From positions 1 through 10,496 of the forward strand of contig JANMWN010000369.1 of the NCBI GenBank assembly GCA_031394045.1: a stretch of DNA of 10,496 nucleotides. The letters run 5' to 3'. This DNA comes from JANYIP01 sp031394045 (GTDB lineage: Bacteria > Actinomycetota > Actinomycetes > Prado026). Of this stretch, positions 1 to 7,144 are shown piece by piece (positions within the stretch are counted from its first letter, which is position 1; each line of letters opens with the position of its first letter). Position numbers and translations under genes: made by a program. The notes beneath the pieces are model-generated. The model ran no database searches and was not told the origin of the DNA. It was given only the letters and a program-made list of their open reading frames with translations.

Positions 1-403
1 ACCCGGACAGGTCAGGCTCGACCTCGACCTTGTCCTCTGCCCCGGGTGCCGACCGCGCGAGCGAGTACCGCCGCGCGTAGATGCTCAGGAGCAGAGCGAA
101 GCCGCCGAGGGCCACCGCGTCCAGCCACGCGGACCCAGCCAGCTCCAGGTGGAGTGGCAGGTCACCGGACAGCTCACGGATGCCGATGACCAAGGTCAGG
201 AGGCAGGTGGACCAGGCGACGAAGATCAGGAACCAGATCTGCAGCGGGACGCCGGCAATAGTTCGGCCCGTCGAGCTGAGCACGTACACGACGGGCACCA
301 GCGCATACACAACGCCGGTCGCCCAGTGGCCGTGGGCCGCCAGCGTCACGAAGATCGCGAGGGAAGCCAGCGCCACGGCGGCTCGCCACGCCTGACGCTT
401 CAC
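1..403 (-). CDS. Partial integral membrane protein, 5' part only
   Basis: Translating the minus strand from a GTG at 403-401 gives an open frame of 134 codons that leaves the window at base 1, so the C-terminus is missing. The product begins MKRQAWRAAVALASLAIFV and has three or four hydrophobic segments at about residues 8-24, 28-41, 50-70 and 87-106. These are followed by a basic turn (YARRYSLAR) and an acidic tail (EDKVEVEPD). This is the pattern of a small polytopic inner-membrane protein. I do not recognise the family. The GTG directly follows GGGGAGG, a ribosome-binding-like run that lies unusually close, so the start could be slightly different; no other ATG or GTG was seen in frame just upstream. 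It is divergent from the exonuclease gene across 124 bases (404-527), in which I could not pick a convincing promoter. The alternating hydrophobic pattern and lysine/arginine flanks make it more likely real than the overlapping frames. Confidence 0.7.
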   Translation of the reverse strand, partial: MKRQAWRAAVALASLAIFVTLAAHGHWATGVVYALVPVVYVLSSTGRTIAGVPLQIWFLIFVAWSTCLLTLVIGIRELSGDLPLHLELAGSAWLDAVALGGFALLLSIYARRYSLARSAPGAEDKVEVEPDLSG

Positions 404-527
404 CCTCCCCGATTCGACGCCGCAGCCACGCGCCTTGAGCCACTCGTCTCGGGTCCGGGTCTGCGTGCGCCCTGACGCTCCCTCACCCGGACACGACGGC
501 GAGCGGGGTGCGAGGGGCGCTACGGTC

Positions 528-1490
528 GTGCCCGTGCCTCCTGACCTCGTGCCTCCCGACCCCGGCAACCGGTTGCTGCTGCTGGACTCCGCCTCGATGT
601 ACTTCCGCGCCTTCTACGGGGTGCCGGACTCGGTGCAGGCGCCGGACGGTACGCCGGTGAACGCGGTCCGCGGCTTCCTCGACATGATCGCCCGCCTGGT
701 TGCCAGCCAGCGCCCGGCGCGCCTCGTGGCCTGCTGGGACGACGACTGGCGGCCCGCCTTCCGGGTCGCGCTGCTGCCGACGTACAAGGCGCACCGGCTG
801 GCCCCGCAGACCAACCCCGCAGCCAACATCGAGGAGACGCCGGACCTGCTCGCGCCTCAGGTACCGATGATCGTCGAGCTGCTGGCCGCGCTCGGCGTGG
901 CCCGCGTCGGCTGCCCCGGGTTCGAGGCCGACGACGTCATCGGCACCCTGGCTGCACGCGACCACGGCCCGGTCGACGTGGTCAGCGGCGACCGTGACCT
1001 GATCCAGGTGGTGGACGACAGCCGGGGCGTACGCGTGCTGTACATCGGCCGCGGCCTGGCCAAGATGGAGACGCTCGACGAGCCGGCGGTCGAGGCGAAG
1101 TACGGCATTCCCGGCCACGCGTACGCGGACTTCGCGGCCCTGCGCGGCGACCCCTCCGACGGGCTGCCCGGCGTACCCGGCGTGGGCGAGAAGACTGCCG
1201 CCGGGCTGATGCAGCGCTGGGGCTCGATGGAGGCGCTGCTCGTGGCGCTCGACTCAGGCGACCCGGCCGTCACCCAGCGACCGAAGCTGGAGGCGGCGCG
1301 GGACTACCTCGCGGTCGCCTCCGACGTCACCCGGGTACGCACGGACTGCCCGCTGCCGACCGCCGACGACCGGCTGCCCACCGAGGCGGAAGACCCCGAG
1401 CGGCTGGTCGAGCTGGTCGACCGCTGGGGCGTCGAGTCCAGCGTCAACCGCCTGCTCACCGCCATCCGCGGCGTACAGGCCGGCAGCTAG
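528..1490 (+). CDS. 5'-3' exonuclease, PIN/FEN-type (PolA N-terminal-domain homologue)
   Basis: A 320-residue stand-alone homologue of the 5' nuclease domain of DNA polymerase I, which trims 5' flaps and RNA primers during replication and repair. The metal-binding acidic residues of the PIN-like core are visible: D20 (LLLLDSAS), D71-D73 (CWDDDW), E133, D135 and D136 (GFEADDVIG), D155 and D157 (VSGDRDLI), and D208 and D211 (RGDPSDGLPG). The arginine/lysine arch (FRVALLPTYKAHR, 78-90) is present, and a helix-3-turn-helix DNA-binding element follows (LPGVPGVGEKTAAGLMQRW, 213-231). No polymerase domain follows, as in M. tuberculosis Rv2090, which occupies the same position near helY. The frame is open from 435, but I place the start at GTG 528: GAGGGG at 512-517 lies 10 bases upstream, and the residues before it (rich in Arg and Gly) do not resemble the family. 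GTG 534 is an alternative. It is the only plus-strand gene, and its stop codon overlaps that of the convergent desaturase. Confidence 0.93.
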   Translation: MPVPPDLVPPDPGNRLLLLDSASMYFRAFYGVPDSVQAPDGTPVNAVRGFLDMIARLVASQRPARLVACWDDDWRPAFRVALLPTYKAHRLAPQTNPAANIEETPDLLAPQVPMIVELLAALGVARVGCPGFEADDVIGTLAARDHGPVDVVSGDRDLIQVVDDSRGVRVLYIGRGLAKMETLDEPAVEAKYGIPGHAYADFAALRGDPSDGLPGVPGVGEKTAAGLMQRWGSMEALLVALDSGDPAVTQRPKLEAARDYLAVASDVTRVRTDCPLPTADDRLPTEAEDPERLVELVDRWGVESSVNRLLTAIRGVQAGS

Positions 1491-2431
1491 ACGCGGGCAG
1501 CAACCCGGGCGGCGCGCTCGTCCCGGCGCTGCTCGAAGCGGCTGGCCGCCTGCTCGAGGCCTTCGAGGAACAGGTCGAGCTCCAGCCGGGCCTTCTCGCC
1601 CTCGGCGTCGAGCCCCTGGATGTCCCAGACCTTCCACATCCGCAGCACGGGGACGAGCACCTGGTCCTTGTGCTGGCGCAGGTCGTAGATGCCGGCGTTG
1701 GCGATCTGCACGGACTTGCGGGTGAAGCCCTCGATCGAGTGGCCGGGCATCTGGAAGTTCTGCACGATGTCGGCCACGGCCCGCATCGTCATGCTCGGCT
1801 CGCGCTCGAACGCGGCGGCCAGCAGGTTGCGGTAGAAGATCATGTGCAGGTTCTCGTCGGTGGCGATCCGGGCCAGCAGCTGCTCGCAGATCGGCTCCTG
1901 CGAGGCGACGCCGGTGTTGCGGTGCGAGATCCGGGTGGCCAGCTCCTGGAACGAGACGTACGCCAGGGTGTGCAGCATGTCGTCGTAGGCGGCCTCGTAG
2001 CCGGTGCCCATGTGCACCATGCGGGCGCGCTCGAGGGCGATCGGGTCGACGGCACGGGTGACCGTCAGGTAGTCGCGGATCGCGACGCCGTGCCGCCCCT
2101 CTTCGGCGGTCCAGCGGTGCACCCAGGTGCCCCACGCGCCGTCGCGGCCGAAGAACTTGGCGATCTCGAAGTGGTAGCTGGGCAGGTTGTCCTCGGTAAG
2201 CAGGTTGACGAACAGCGCGGTACGGGCGACGTCCGGGATCTTGGACTGCTCCACCGACCACGCCTGCCCGCCCAGGATGCCGTCGTACGTCGTGCCGTCG
2301 CTCCACGGGACGTACTCGTGGGGGAACCACTCCTTGGCCACGGACAGGTGCCGGTTGAGGTTCTCCTCGGCAACCGGCTCGAGGTCGCGGAGCAGGCGGA
2401 CGGTCTGTTCCTGGGTCAGGAGGTTGGTCAC
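1487..2431 (-). CDS. Acyl-ACP desaturase, soluble di-iron (DesA-like)
   Basis: A 314-residue soluble fatty-acid desaturase that would insert a double bond into an acyl chain held on acyl carrier protein, using O2 and electrons from ferredoxin. The di-iron ligands of the family are all visible: E80 (TEDNLPSYH), the first ExxH at E111/H114 (AEEGRHG), E163 (FQELATRISHRNTG), and the second ExxH at E193/H196 (TDENLHM). The length agrees with mycobacterial DesA1/DesA2-type enzymes (about 275-340 residues). The GTG start at 2431 is fixed by AAGGAG at 2437-2442 with 5 bases of spacing. Upstream in-frame sequence is open but Arg-rich and implausible. The gene lies 122 bases after helY, and that gap holds a probable double operator, so it is likely transcribed at least partly on its own. 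Its TAG stop shares CTAG with the exonuclease stop. No ferredoxin or reductase is encoded nearby. The precise acyl substrate and double-bond position cannot be read from the sequence. Confidence 0.93.
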   Translation of the reverse strand: MTNLLTQEQTVRLLRDLEPVAEENLNRHLSVAKEWFPHEYVPWSDGTTYDGILGGQAWSVEQSKIPDVARTALFVNLLTEDNLPSYHFEIAKFFGRDGAWGTWVHRWTAEEGRHGVAIRDYLTVTRAVDPIALERARMVHMGTGYEAAYDDMLHTLAYVSFQELATRISHRNTGVASQEPICEQLLARIATDENLHMIFYRNLLAAAFEREPSMTMRAVADIVQNFQMPGHSIEGFTRKSVQIANAGIYDLRQHKDQVLVPVLRMWKVWDIQGLDAEGEKARLELDLFLEGLEQAASRFEQRRDERAARVAARV

Positions 2432-2436
2432 GGCTG

Positions 2437-2442
2437 CTCCTT
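2437..2442 (-). promoter_or_regulatory. Ribosome binding site of the desaturase
   Basis: On the minus strand this reads AAGGAG, with a 5-base spacer to GTG 2431. It decides the start inside a frame that stays open far upstream. Confidence 0.75.
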
Positions 2443-2456
2443 GGCGGCTCGGCTTC

Positions 2457-2478
2457 GAGGGGCTTGCGAGGGGCTTGC
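2457..2478. repeat. 11-base tandem duplication in the desaturase leader
   Basis: The plus strand reads GAGGGGCTTGC twice in a row (2457-2467 and 2468-2478). A degenerate third relative, GGCTTCGAG, lies just before at 2451-2459. It sits between the putative operator and the ribosome binding site, so it would be in the 5' untranslated leader of the desaturase mRNA. No function is evident; slippage duplication is the simple explanation. Confidence 0.7.
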
Positions 2479-2497
2479 GACGGCGTCGGTCAGCGTA

Positions 2498-2527
2498 CCT
2501 ACGGGAGCGTAACCTACGGAACCGTAA
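2498..2527 (-). promoter_or_regulatory. Tandem double operator upstream of the desaturase gene
   Basis: Two adjacent 15-base copies lie head to tail on the plus strand: CCTACGGGAGCGTAA (2498-2512) and CCTACGGAACCGTAA (2513-2527), 13 of 15 positions identical. Each copy contains an inverted repeat: TACG...CGTA at 2500-2511 and the stronger TACGG-aa-CCGTA at 2515-2526. The pair lies 67-96 bases before the desaturase start. Possible -10-like hexamers, TAGGTT (2511-2516) and TAGGTA (2496-2501) on the minus strand, fall inside the repeats, so a protein bound here would cover the promoter. A 15-base spaced pair of dyads is typical of TetR-family repressors. In mycobacteria the TetR-type MadR is known to control desA1 and desA2, so a similar lipid-responsive repressor is a reasonable guess. 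No regulator gene of this kind is in the window. The core promoter itself is not resolved. Confidence 0.6.
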
Positions 2528-2553
2528 TGTGTCGCAATCTCCGGCGTGGCGCG

Positions 2554-5298
2554 TCAGCCGACGGATGAGTACGCCACCACGCCGTGCCGCAGCGCGTCCA
2601 CCGCCGCGTCGGCGGCCTTGCGCAGCTCGGGGTCGCGCTCCCCCGCCGCCTGCCCCACCTGCCCAAGCAGGTCCATCAGCTGCTTGGTGGAGCGCACGAA
2701 GTCCCCGGCGGTGAGGTCGGCCTCGCGCAGCACGAGGTCGAGCGAGGCACCGGACGCCCAGCGGTACGCGGTCCACGCGAAGCCGACGTCCGGCTCGCGC
2801 AGGAACGCCAGCCCGTGGTCCTTCTCGACGCGGTCCAGCCGGCCCCACGTCCGTACGGTCTCGGCCAGCACGTCCCGCACCTTGCCATTGGGCAGCCGCG
2901 GGGAGGCGTCGTCGTCGGACGAGCGGGACTCGAAGGACAGCGCCGACACGCAGGCGGCCAGCTCGGGTGGGGTCAGCCCCGACCAGAGCCCGTCGCGTAC
3001 GCACTCAGCAGCGAGCAGGTCGAGCTCGGTGTAGAGCCGGCCGAGCCGCTCGCCGTCGGGGGTGACGGAGTCGCCGTCGAGGTACCCGAGCGACTCGAGC
3101 AGCCCGCAGACCCGATCGAAGGTGCGCGCGATGGTGTTCGTCCGTGCCTCGACCCGCTCCTCGAGCTGCCGGGTCTCGCGCAGCAGCCGGTGGTAGCGCT
3201 CGGCCCAGCGCGCATGGTCCTCGCGCTCGGCGCAGCCGTGACAGGGGTGCTGCCGGATCGCCAGCCGCAGCCGGGCGATCTCGGCGTCGTCGGCAGCCTC
3301 GGCCCTGGCCTTCGAGCGCCGCGGTTTCCCGCCCTCGTCGGGCACCCTCGAACGCAACGTCGCTGCGAGGTCGCGGCGCATCTGCGGCGAGCGCGGGTTG
3401 AACGCCTTGGGCACCCGCAGCCGGTCGATCGGCTCGACCGGCGACGGGAAGTCGACCATCGACAGCCGGGCGACCTGCCGCTCGCTGGTGAGCACGACCG
3501 GGCGTGGCCCCTCGTTGCCGCCGACGCCGGGGTCCAGCACGATCGCGAGCCCGCTGCGCCGCCCGGACGGGACCCGGATCACGTCGCCGACCTGCAACGA
3601 CTCCAGCGACGCCGCGGCCGCCGCCTTGCGCTGGGTCGCGCCCTGCCGCGAGAGGTCGGCCTCGCGGTCCTTGAGCGCCCGGCGCAGGTCCGCGTACCCC
3701 TCGAAGTCGCCGAGGTGGCAGACCATTGCCTCGCGGTAGCCCTTGAGCGCCTCCTCGCCCTTGCGCACCTGGCGGGACAGCCCGACGACCGCGCGGTCGG
3801 CCTGGAACTGGGCGAACGACGACTCCAGGATCTCGCGAGCGGTGTGCCGCCCGACCCCGCCGACCAGGTTGACCGCCATGTTGTACGACGGCCGGAACGA
3901 GGAGCGCAGCGGGTAGGTACGCGTCGAGGCGAGGCCGGCGACAGCACCCGGGTCGAGGCTGTGCTGCCACAGCACGACGGCGTGCCCCTCGACGTCGATG
4001 CCGCGCCGCCCGGCCCGGCCGGTGAGCTGGGTGTATTCCCCCGGCGTCACGTCGGCGTGCGTCTCGCCGTTCCACTTCACCAGCTTCTCGAGCACGACCG
4101 AGCGGGCTGGCATGTTGATGCCGAGCGCGAGCGTCTCGGTCGCGAAGACCATCTTGACCAGGCCGCGCTGGAACAGCTCCTCGACCACCTCCTTGAAGGT
4201 GGGCAGCATCCCGGCGTGGTGGGCGGCGATGCCGCGGGTGAGGCCGTCCAGCCACTCGTGGTACCCGAGCACACCGAGGTCCTCGTCGGGCAGGTCGGCG
4301 CAACGGTCCTCGACGAACGTACGGACCTCGAGCCGCTCGGCCGGGGTGTTGAGCCGCAGCCCGAACCGCAGGCACTGGGCCACCGCGGCGTCGCAGCCGA
4401 CCCGGCTGAAGATGAACATGATCGAGGGCAGCAGCGCCTCTCGCTCCAGTCGCTCGACCACGTCGGTCCGCGAGGGCGTGGACTGGCTGCGCGGCCGCTT
4501 GCCGCCCCGGCCGGGCCGCCGGTCCCCCACCCGGGTGAACCGCTCCTCGTCCCTCGCGATGCGTACCAGCTCGGGGTTCACCGACTTCTGCTCGTCGTCG
4601 ACGCTCTGCCCATTTTCGTGTGCCACGAACAGATCAAACAGACGCGTCCCCACCATGACGTGCTGCCACAGCGGGACCGGACGGTGCTCCTCGACCACGA
4701 TCGCGGTGTCGCCGCGCACGGTCACCAGCCACTCGCCGAACTCCTCGGCGTTGCTCACGGTGGCCGACAGCGAGACCAGCCGTACCGACTCGGGCAGGTG
4801 GATGATCACCTCTTCCCAGACGGCGCCGCGGAAGCGGTCAGAGAGGTAGTGCACCTCGTCCATGACGACGTAACCCAGCCCGCCGAGCGTGTGCGAGCCC
4901 GCGTACAGCATGTTGCGCAGGACCTCGGTCGTCATCACGACGACGTCGGCCTCGCCGTTGATCGTGTTGTCGCCGGTCAGCAGGCCGACGCGGTCGGACC
5001 CGTACCTGGCGACGAGGTCGGCGTACTTCTGGTTGGACAGCGCCTTGATCGGCGTCGTGTAGAAGCACTTGCGGCCCTCGGCCAGCGCCAGGTGGACGGC
5101 GAACTCACCCACGACCGTCTTGCCCGACCCGGTGGGAGCGGCGACCAGGACGCCTTGGCCCTCCTCAAGCGCCTGGCAGGCGCGCACCTGGAAGTCGTCG
5201 AGGGGGAAGTCGTACCCGTCGCGGAACGCGGCCAGGTGCGAGCTCGCGTCCGCCTGCCGCGCGCGGGCGGCGGAGAACCGCTCGGCTGGAGAGGGCAC
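2554..5298 (-). CDS. helY: Ski2-like DEAD/DEAH-box RNA helicase HelY
   Basis: A 914-residue superfamily 2 helicase of the Ski2/Mtr4-like type; the M. tuberculosis HelY is about 906 residues and lies in the same gene order. Visible motifs are: motif I APTGSGKT (54-61), motif Ia TTPIKALSNQK (81-91), motif II DEVH (147-150), motif III SAT (178-180), RecA2 motifs FIFSRVGCD (295-303) and TETLALGINMPAR (387-399), and motif VI QLTGRAGRRG (424-433). A basic low-complexity insertion lies at 258-272. The C-terminal half carries a conserved Cys/His element HPCHGCAEREDH (684-695), a coiled-coil-like stretch, and the DSHCT-type domain near 755-910. It is expected to unwind RNA, or RNA/DNA duplexes, in RNA processing; its exact role in actinobacteria is not settled. 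The start is GTG 5298, since an in-frame TAG occurs 9 bases upstream. No good ribosome binding site is seen, so translation is probably coupled to the lipid kinase gene, which ends 13 bases before. Confidence 0.95.
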   Translation of the reverse strand: MPSPAERFSAARARQADASSHLAAFRDGYDFPLDDFQVRACQALEEGQGVLVAAPTGSGKTVVGEFAVHLALAEGRKCFYTTPIKALSNQKYADLVARYGSDRVGLLTGDNTINGEADVVVMTTEVLRNMLYAGSHTLGGLGYVVMDEVHYLSDRFRGAVWEEVIIHLPESVRLVSLSATVSNAEEFGEWLVTVRGDTAIVVEEHRPVPLWQHVMVGTRLFDLFVAHENGQSVDDEQKSVNPELVRIARDEERFTRVGDRRPGRGGKRPRSQSTPSRTDVVERLEREALLPSIMFIFSRVGCDAAVAQCLRFGLRLNTPAERLEVRTFVEDRCADLPDEDLGVLGYHEWLDGLTRGIAAHHAGMLPTFKEVVEELFQRGLVKMVFATETLALGINMPARSVVLEKLVKWNGETHADVTPGEYTQLTGRAGRRGIDVEGHAVVLWQHSLDPGAVAGLASTRTYPLRSSFRPSYNMAVNLVGGVGRHTAREILESSFAQFQADRAVVGLSRQVRKGEEALKGYREAMVCHLGDFEGYADLRRALKDREADLSRQGATQRKAAAAASLESLQVGDVIRVPSGRRSGLAIVLDPGVGGNEGPRPVVLTSERQVARLSMVDFPSPVEPIDRLRVPKAFNPRSPQMRRDLAATLRSRVPDEGGKPRRSKARAEAADDAEIARLRLAIRQHPCHGCAEREDHARWAERYHRLLRETRQLEERVEARTNTIARTFDRVCGLLESLGYLDGDSVTPDGERLGRLYTELDLLAAECVRDGLWSGLTPPELAACVSALSFESRSSDDDASPRLPNGKVRDVLAETVRTWGRLDRVEKDHGLAFLREPDVGFAWTAYRWASGASLDLVLREADLTAGDFVRSTKQLMDLLGQVGQAAGERDPELRKAADAAVDALRHGVVAYSSVG

Positions 5299-5311
5299 CG
5301 GCCCAGACTAG

Positions 5312-6184
5312 TCAGGGGGTAAGGACCTGGAGAGCACTGGCGACGCAGGCGACGGTGCAGGGCAGCGGCGTGACGTACTCCCCGTCCGCGTACGCCTCCA
5401 CGCCGGGCGCCTCGAGCTCGACGGTTCGGGCTGTGTGCACCGAGACCGCCGGGTGGTTGACGTGGGTGCCCTTGTAGACCGTCGGGAAGACCCGCAGGAA
5501 CTCGACCTTGCCGAGCTTGCCGAGCACCGTGACCGACAGCAGCCCGTCGTCGACGAGCGCGCCGGGCGTGACCTGCATGCCACCGCCGTATGACGTCCCG
5601 TTGCCCACCGCGACCAGCATCGCCTCGCGCTCGAGCAGCTCGCCGTCGAGCCGGATCCGGAAGGGTACGGCGTGGAAGACCCGCAGCTCGGCCACGATCG
5701 CGACGTTGTAGCGCATCGCACCGCGCGGCCAGCGCATCCGGTTGGCCCGGTCGTTGACGTTCGAGTCGAAGCCGCTGGAGAGCACCCCGGCGAACCACCG
5801 GTCGCCGACCTGCCCGGCGTCGACGGTACGGACCTGGCCGGCCGCGACGACGTCAGCCGCAGCCTCGTACGCGTGCGCCTCGAGCCCGAGCAGCCGGGCG
5901 AAGTCGTTGCCGCTTCCGGCCGGGACGATGCCCAGCGGCGTACCCGTGCCGGCCACCGCCTGGAGCACCAGGTGCACCATGCCGTCGCCACCGACCGCCA
6001 CGACCGCGTCGTAGCCGCGGGCCACCGCGCGAGCGGCCAGCTCGGCGGCGTCGGCTCCGGTCTCGCCGACGATCACGTCGACCTGGGCGCCGTGCTCGCG
6101 CAGCCGGGCCGCAGCCTGGGTCCCCGCCCGCGCACCTCGCCCCTTGCCGGAGGTGGGGTTCACCAGGAGCGCGACGCGTTTCAC
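5312..6184 (-). CDS. Diacylglycerol kinase catalytic-domain lipid kinase (DgkB/YegS-like)
   Basis: A 290-residue protein of the diacylglycerol kinase / sphingosine kinase / YegS family, which phosphorylates a lipid hydroxyl with ATP at the inner face of the membrane. Motifs: NPTSGKG (9-15), the nucleotide-binding loop GGDGM (65-69) followed by PAGSGNDFARLLG (88-100), the C-domain signature with GNGTSYGGGMQVTPG (194-208) and DDGLLSV (212-218), and the catalytic-region YADGE (265-269). The usual GGDGT is GGDGM here, a variant I believe is common in actinobacterial members. The start is GTG 6184 (MKRVALLVNP, where the family normally begins); no clear ribosome binding site is seen. It lies 29 bases after tatC and 13 before helY, so it is probably in the same transcript. 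The substrate could be diacylglycerol, or another lipid such as undecaprenol or a ceramide-like lipid; sequence alone does not decide. Confidence 0.92.
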   Translation of the reverse strand: MKRVALLVNPTSGKGRGARAGTQAAARLREHGAQVDVIVGETGADAAELAARAVARGYDAVVAVGGDGMVHLVLQAVAGTGTPLGIVPAGSGNDFARLLGLEAHAYEAAADVVAAGQVRTVDAGQVGDRWFAGVLSSGFDSNVNDRANRMRWPRGAMRYNVAIVAELRVFHAVPFRIRLDGELLEREAMLVAVGNGTSYGGGMQVTPGALVDDGLLSVTVLGKLGKVEFLRVFPTVYKGTHVNHPAVSVHTARTVELEAPGVEAYADGEYVTPLPCTVACVASALQVLTP

Positions 6185-6189
6185 CTGCC

Positions 6190-6203
6190 GGACGCTAGCG
6201 TCC
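6190..6203. repeat. 14-base perfect palindrome between tatC and the lipid kinase gene
   Basis: GGACGCTAGCGTCC is a perfect 7+7 dyad filling half of the 29-base gap. It contains CTAG, a tetranucleotide that is often rare in bacteria. With no loop and no T-run it is a poor intrinsic terminator. It could be a small operator or a chance dyad. Confidence 0.45.
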
Positions 6204-6213
6204 TATGGCCGGC

Positions 6214-7122
6214 TCAGTCGTCTTTCGAGGCAATGTCGCTCGGCAGGTCGTCGCCGGCGTCACGGGTGAACGTCAGCGGCGAGGTCTCGTCGTCGTCGAG
6301 GTCGGCTAGCCCGGCGGCCTTGTCGCGTTTGGCCCGGCGGCGGTCGGTGTTCCAGCAGATGCCGAACGCGATGACCATCAGGACCAGCAGCGGGGCGGCG
6401 AACAGGGCCATGTTGACTGGGTCGCCGGTCGGGGTCGCGAAGGCGGCGAAGACCAGGGTCAGGAAAATCGTCCAGCGCCACCAGGACGCGAAACGGCGGG
6501 CCGAGAGGATGCCGATCCCGTTGAGCACCACGATGACGACGGGGGCGATGCAGCCCAGTCCGAACACCACCATGATCTGGATCAGGAAGCTCATGTACTT
6601 GTCGACGCTGATGATGTTGACCACGTCCTCAGGGGTGAACCCGAGGAACGCCGAGAGCACGTGCGGCAGCACGAAGTACGCGGCTGCGACCCCGCCGAGG
6701 AACAGCGGCAGCGCGGCGAGCACGAACAGGCCGGCGTACTTGCGCTCGTTCTTGTGCATGCCCGGGGTGATGAACCGGAAGAGCTGGTACATCCACAGCG
6801 GTGACGAGAGCACGACGCCGGCCGCGAACGAGACCTGGAGCTGCAGGTTGAACGCGTCTGAGACACCGGTCAGGGTCAGCAGCGGCGCCTGGTGCTCGGG
6901 GCCGAGAGCAGCGGTGGCCTTGCGGAACGGCTCCTGCAGGATGTTGAAGATGTGCGGGTAGAACGCCCACGCCACCACCATTCCGACCGCAATGCCGAGA
7001 AAGGCCCAGCTGAGCCGGTTGCGAAGCTCGCGCAGGTGCTCGACCAGGGTCATCCGGCCCTCGGGGGCCTCTGGCGTGCGCCGTCGGGACAGCCGCCGAC
7101 GACGACTGACTTCCTCGCTCAC
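6214..7122 (-). CDS. tatC: Twin-arginine translocase subunit TatC
   Basis: A 302-residue polytopic protein, the receptor core of the Tat pathway that recognises twin-arginine signal peptides and exports folded proteins. The N-terminal family signature MTLVEHLRELRNRL (24-37) includes the signal-peptide-binding glutamates. FRFITPGMHKNERKY (115-129) is the second conserved cytoplasmic loop, with its Phe, Pro, Gly and Glu. Six membrane segments are seen near 38-56, 97-117, 128-153, 176-202, 215-231 and 237-256. The tail of about 45 residues is first basic then acidic (ADLDDDET, SDIASKDD) and cytoplasmic. I keep GTG 7122 as the start because an Arg-rich leader ending in PEGRM is common in actinobacterial TatC. 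ATG 7053, preceded by GAGGG, is a possible alternative that would remove 23 residues. It follows tatA after 22 bases. Confidence 0.95.
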   Translation of the reverse strand: MSEEVSRRRRLSRRRTPEAPEGRMTLVEHLRELRNRLSWAFLGIAVGMVVAWAFYPHIFNILQEPFRKATAALGPEHQAPLLTLTGVSDAFNLQLQVSFAAGVVLSSPLWMYQLFRFITPGMHKNERKYAGLFVLAALPLFLGGVAAAYFVLPHVLSAFLGFTPEDVVNIISVDKYMSFLIQIMVVFGLGCIAPVVIVVLNGIGILSARRFASWWRWTIFLTLVFAAFATPTGDPVNMALFAAPLLVLMVIAFGICWNTDRRRAKRDKAAGLADLDDDETSPLTFTRDAGDDLPSDIASKDD

Positions 7123-7144
7123 GGGCTGGTGGGGGTGCCGACGC

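Noticed and set aside
2432..2553. Intrinsic terminator after helY
   Set aside because: Only a weak CGAC-GTCG hairpin without a T-run is present; the strong dyads here fit an operator better.
2432..3004. N-terminal extension of the desaturase frame to 505 codons
   Set aside because: The extra part overlaps the end of helY, is Arg/Gly-rich and unlike any desaturase; a good ribosome binding site fixes the start at 2431.
3005..4375. A 456-codon second minus-strand frame inside helY
   Set aside because: Arg/Ala/Pro-rich alternate frame of helY; the helicase motifs are in the other frame.
2584..5322. A 912-codon open frame on the plus strand
   Set aside because: It mirrors helY on the opposite strand, is Arg/Pro/Gly/Val-rich with no recognisable domain, and is a codon-bias shadow typical of high-GC genes.
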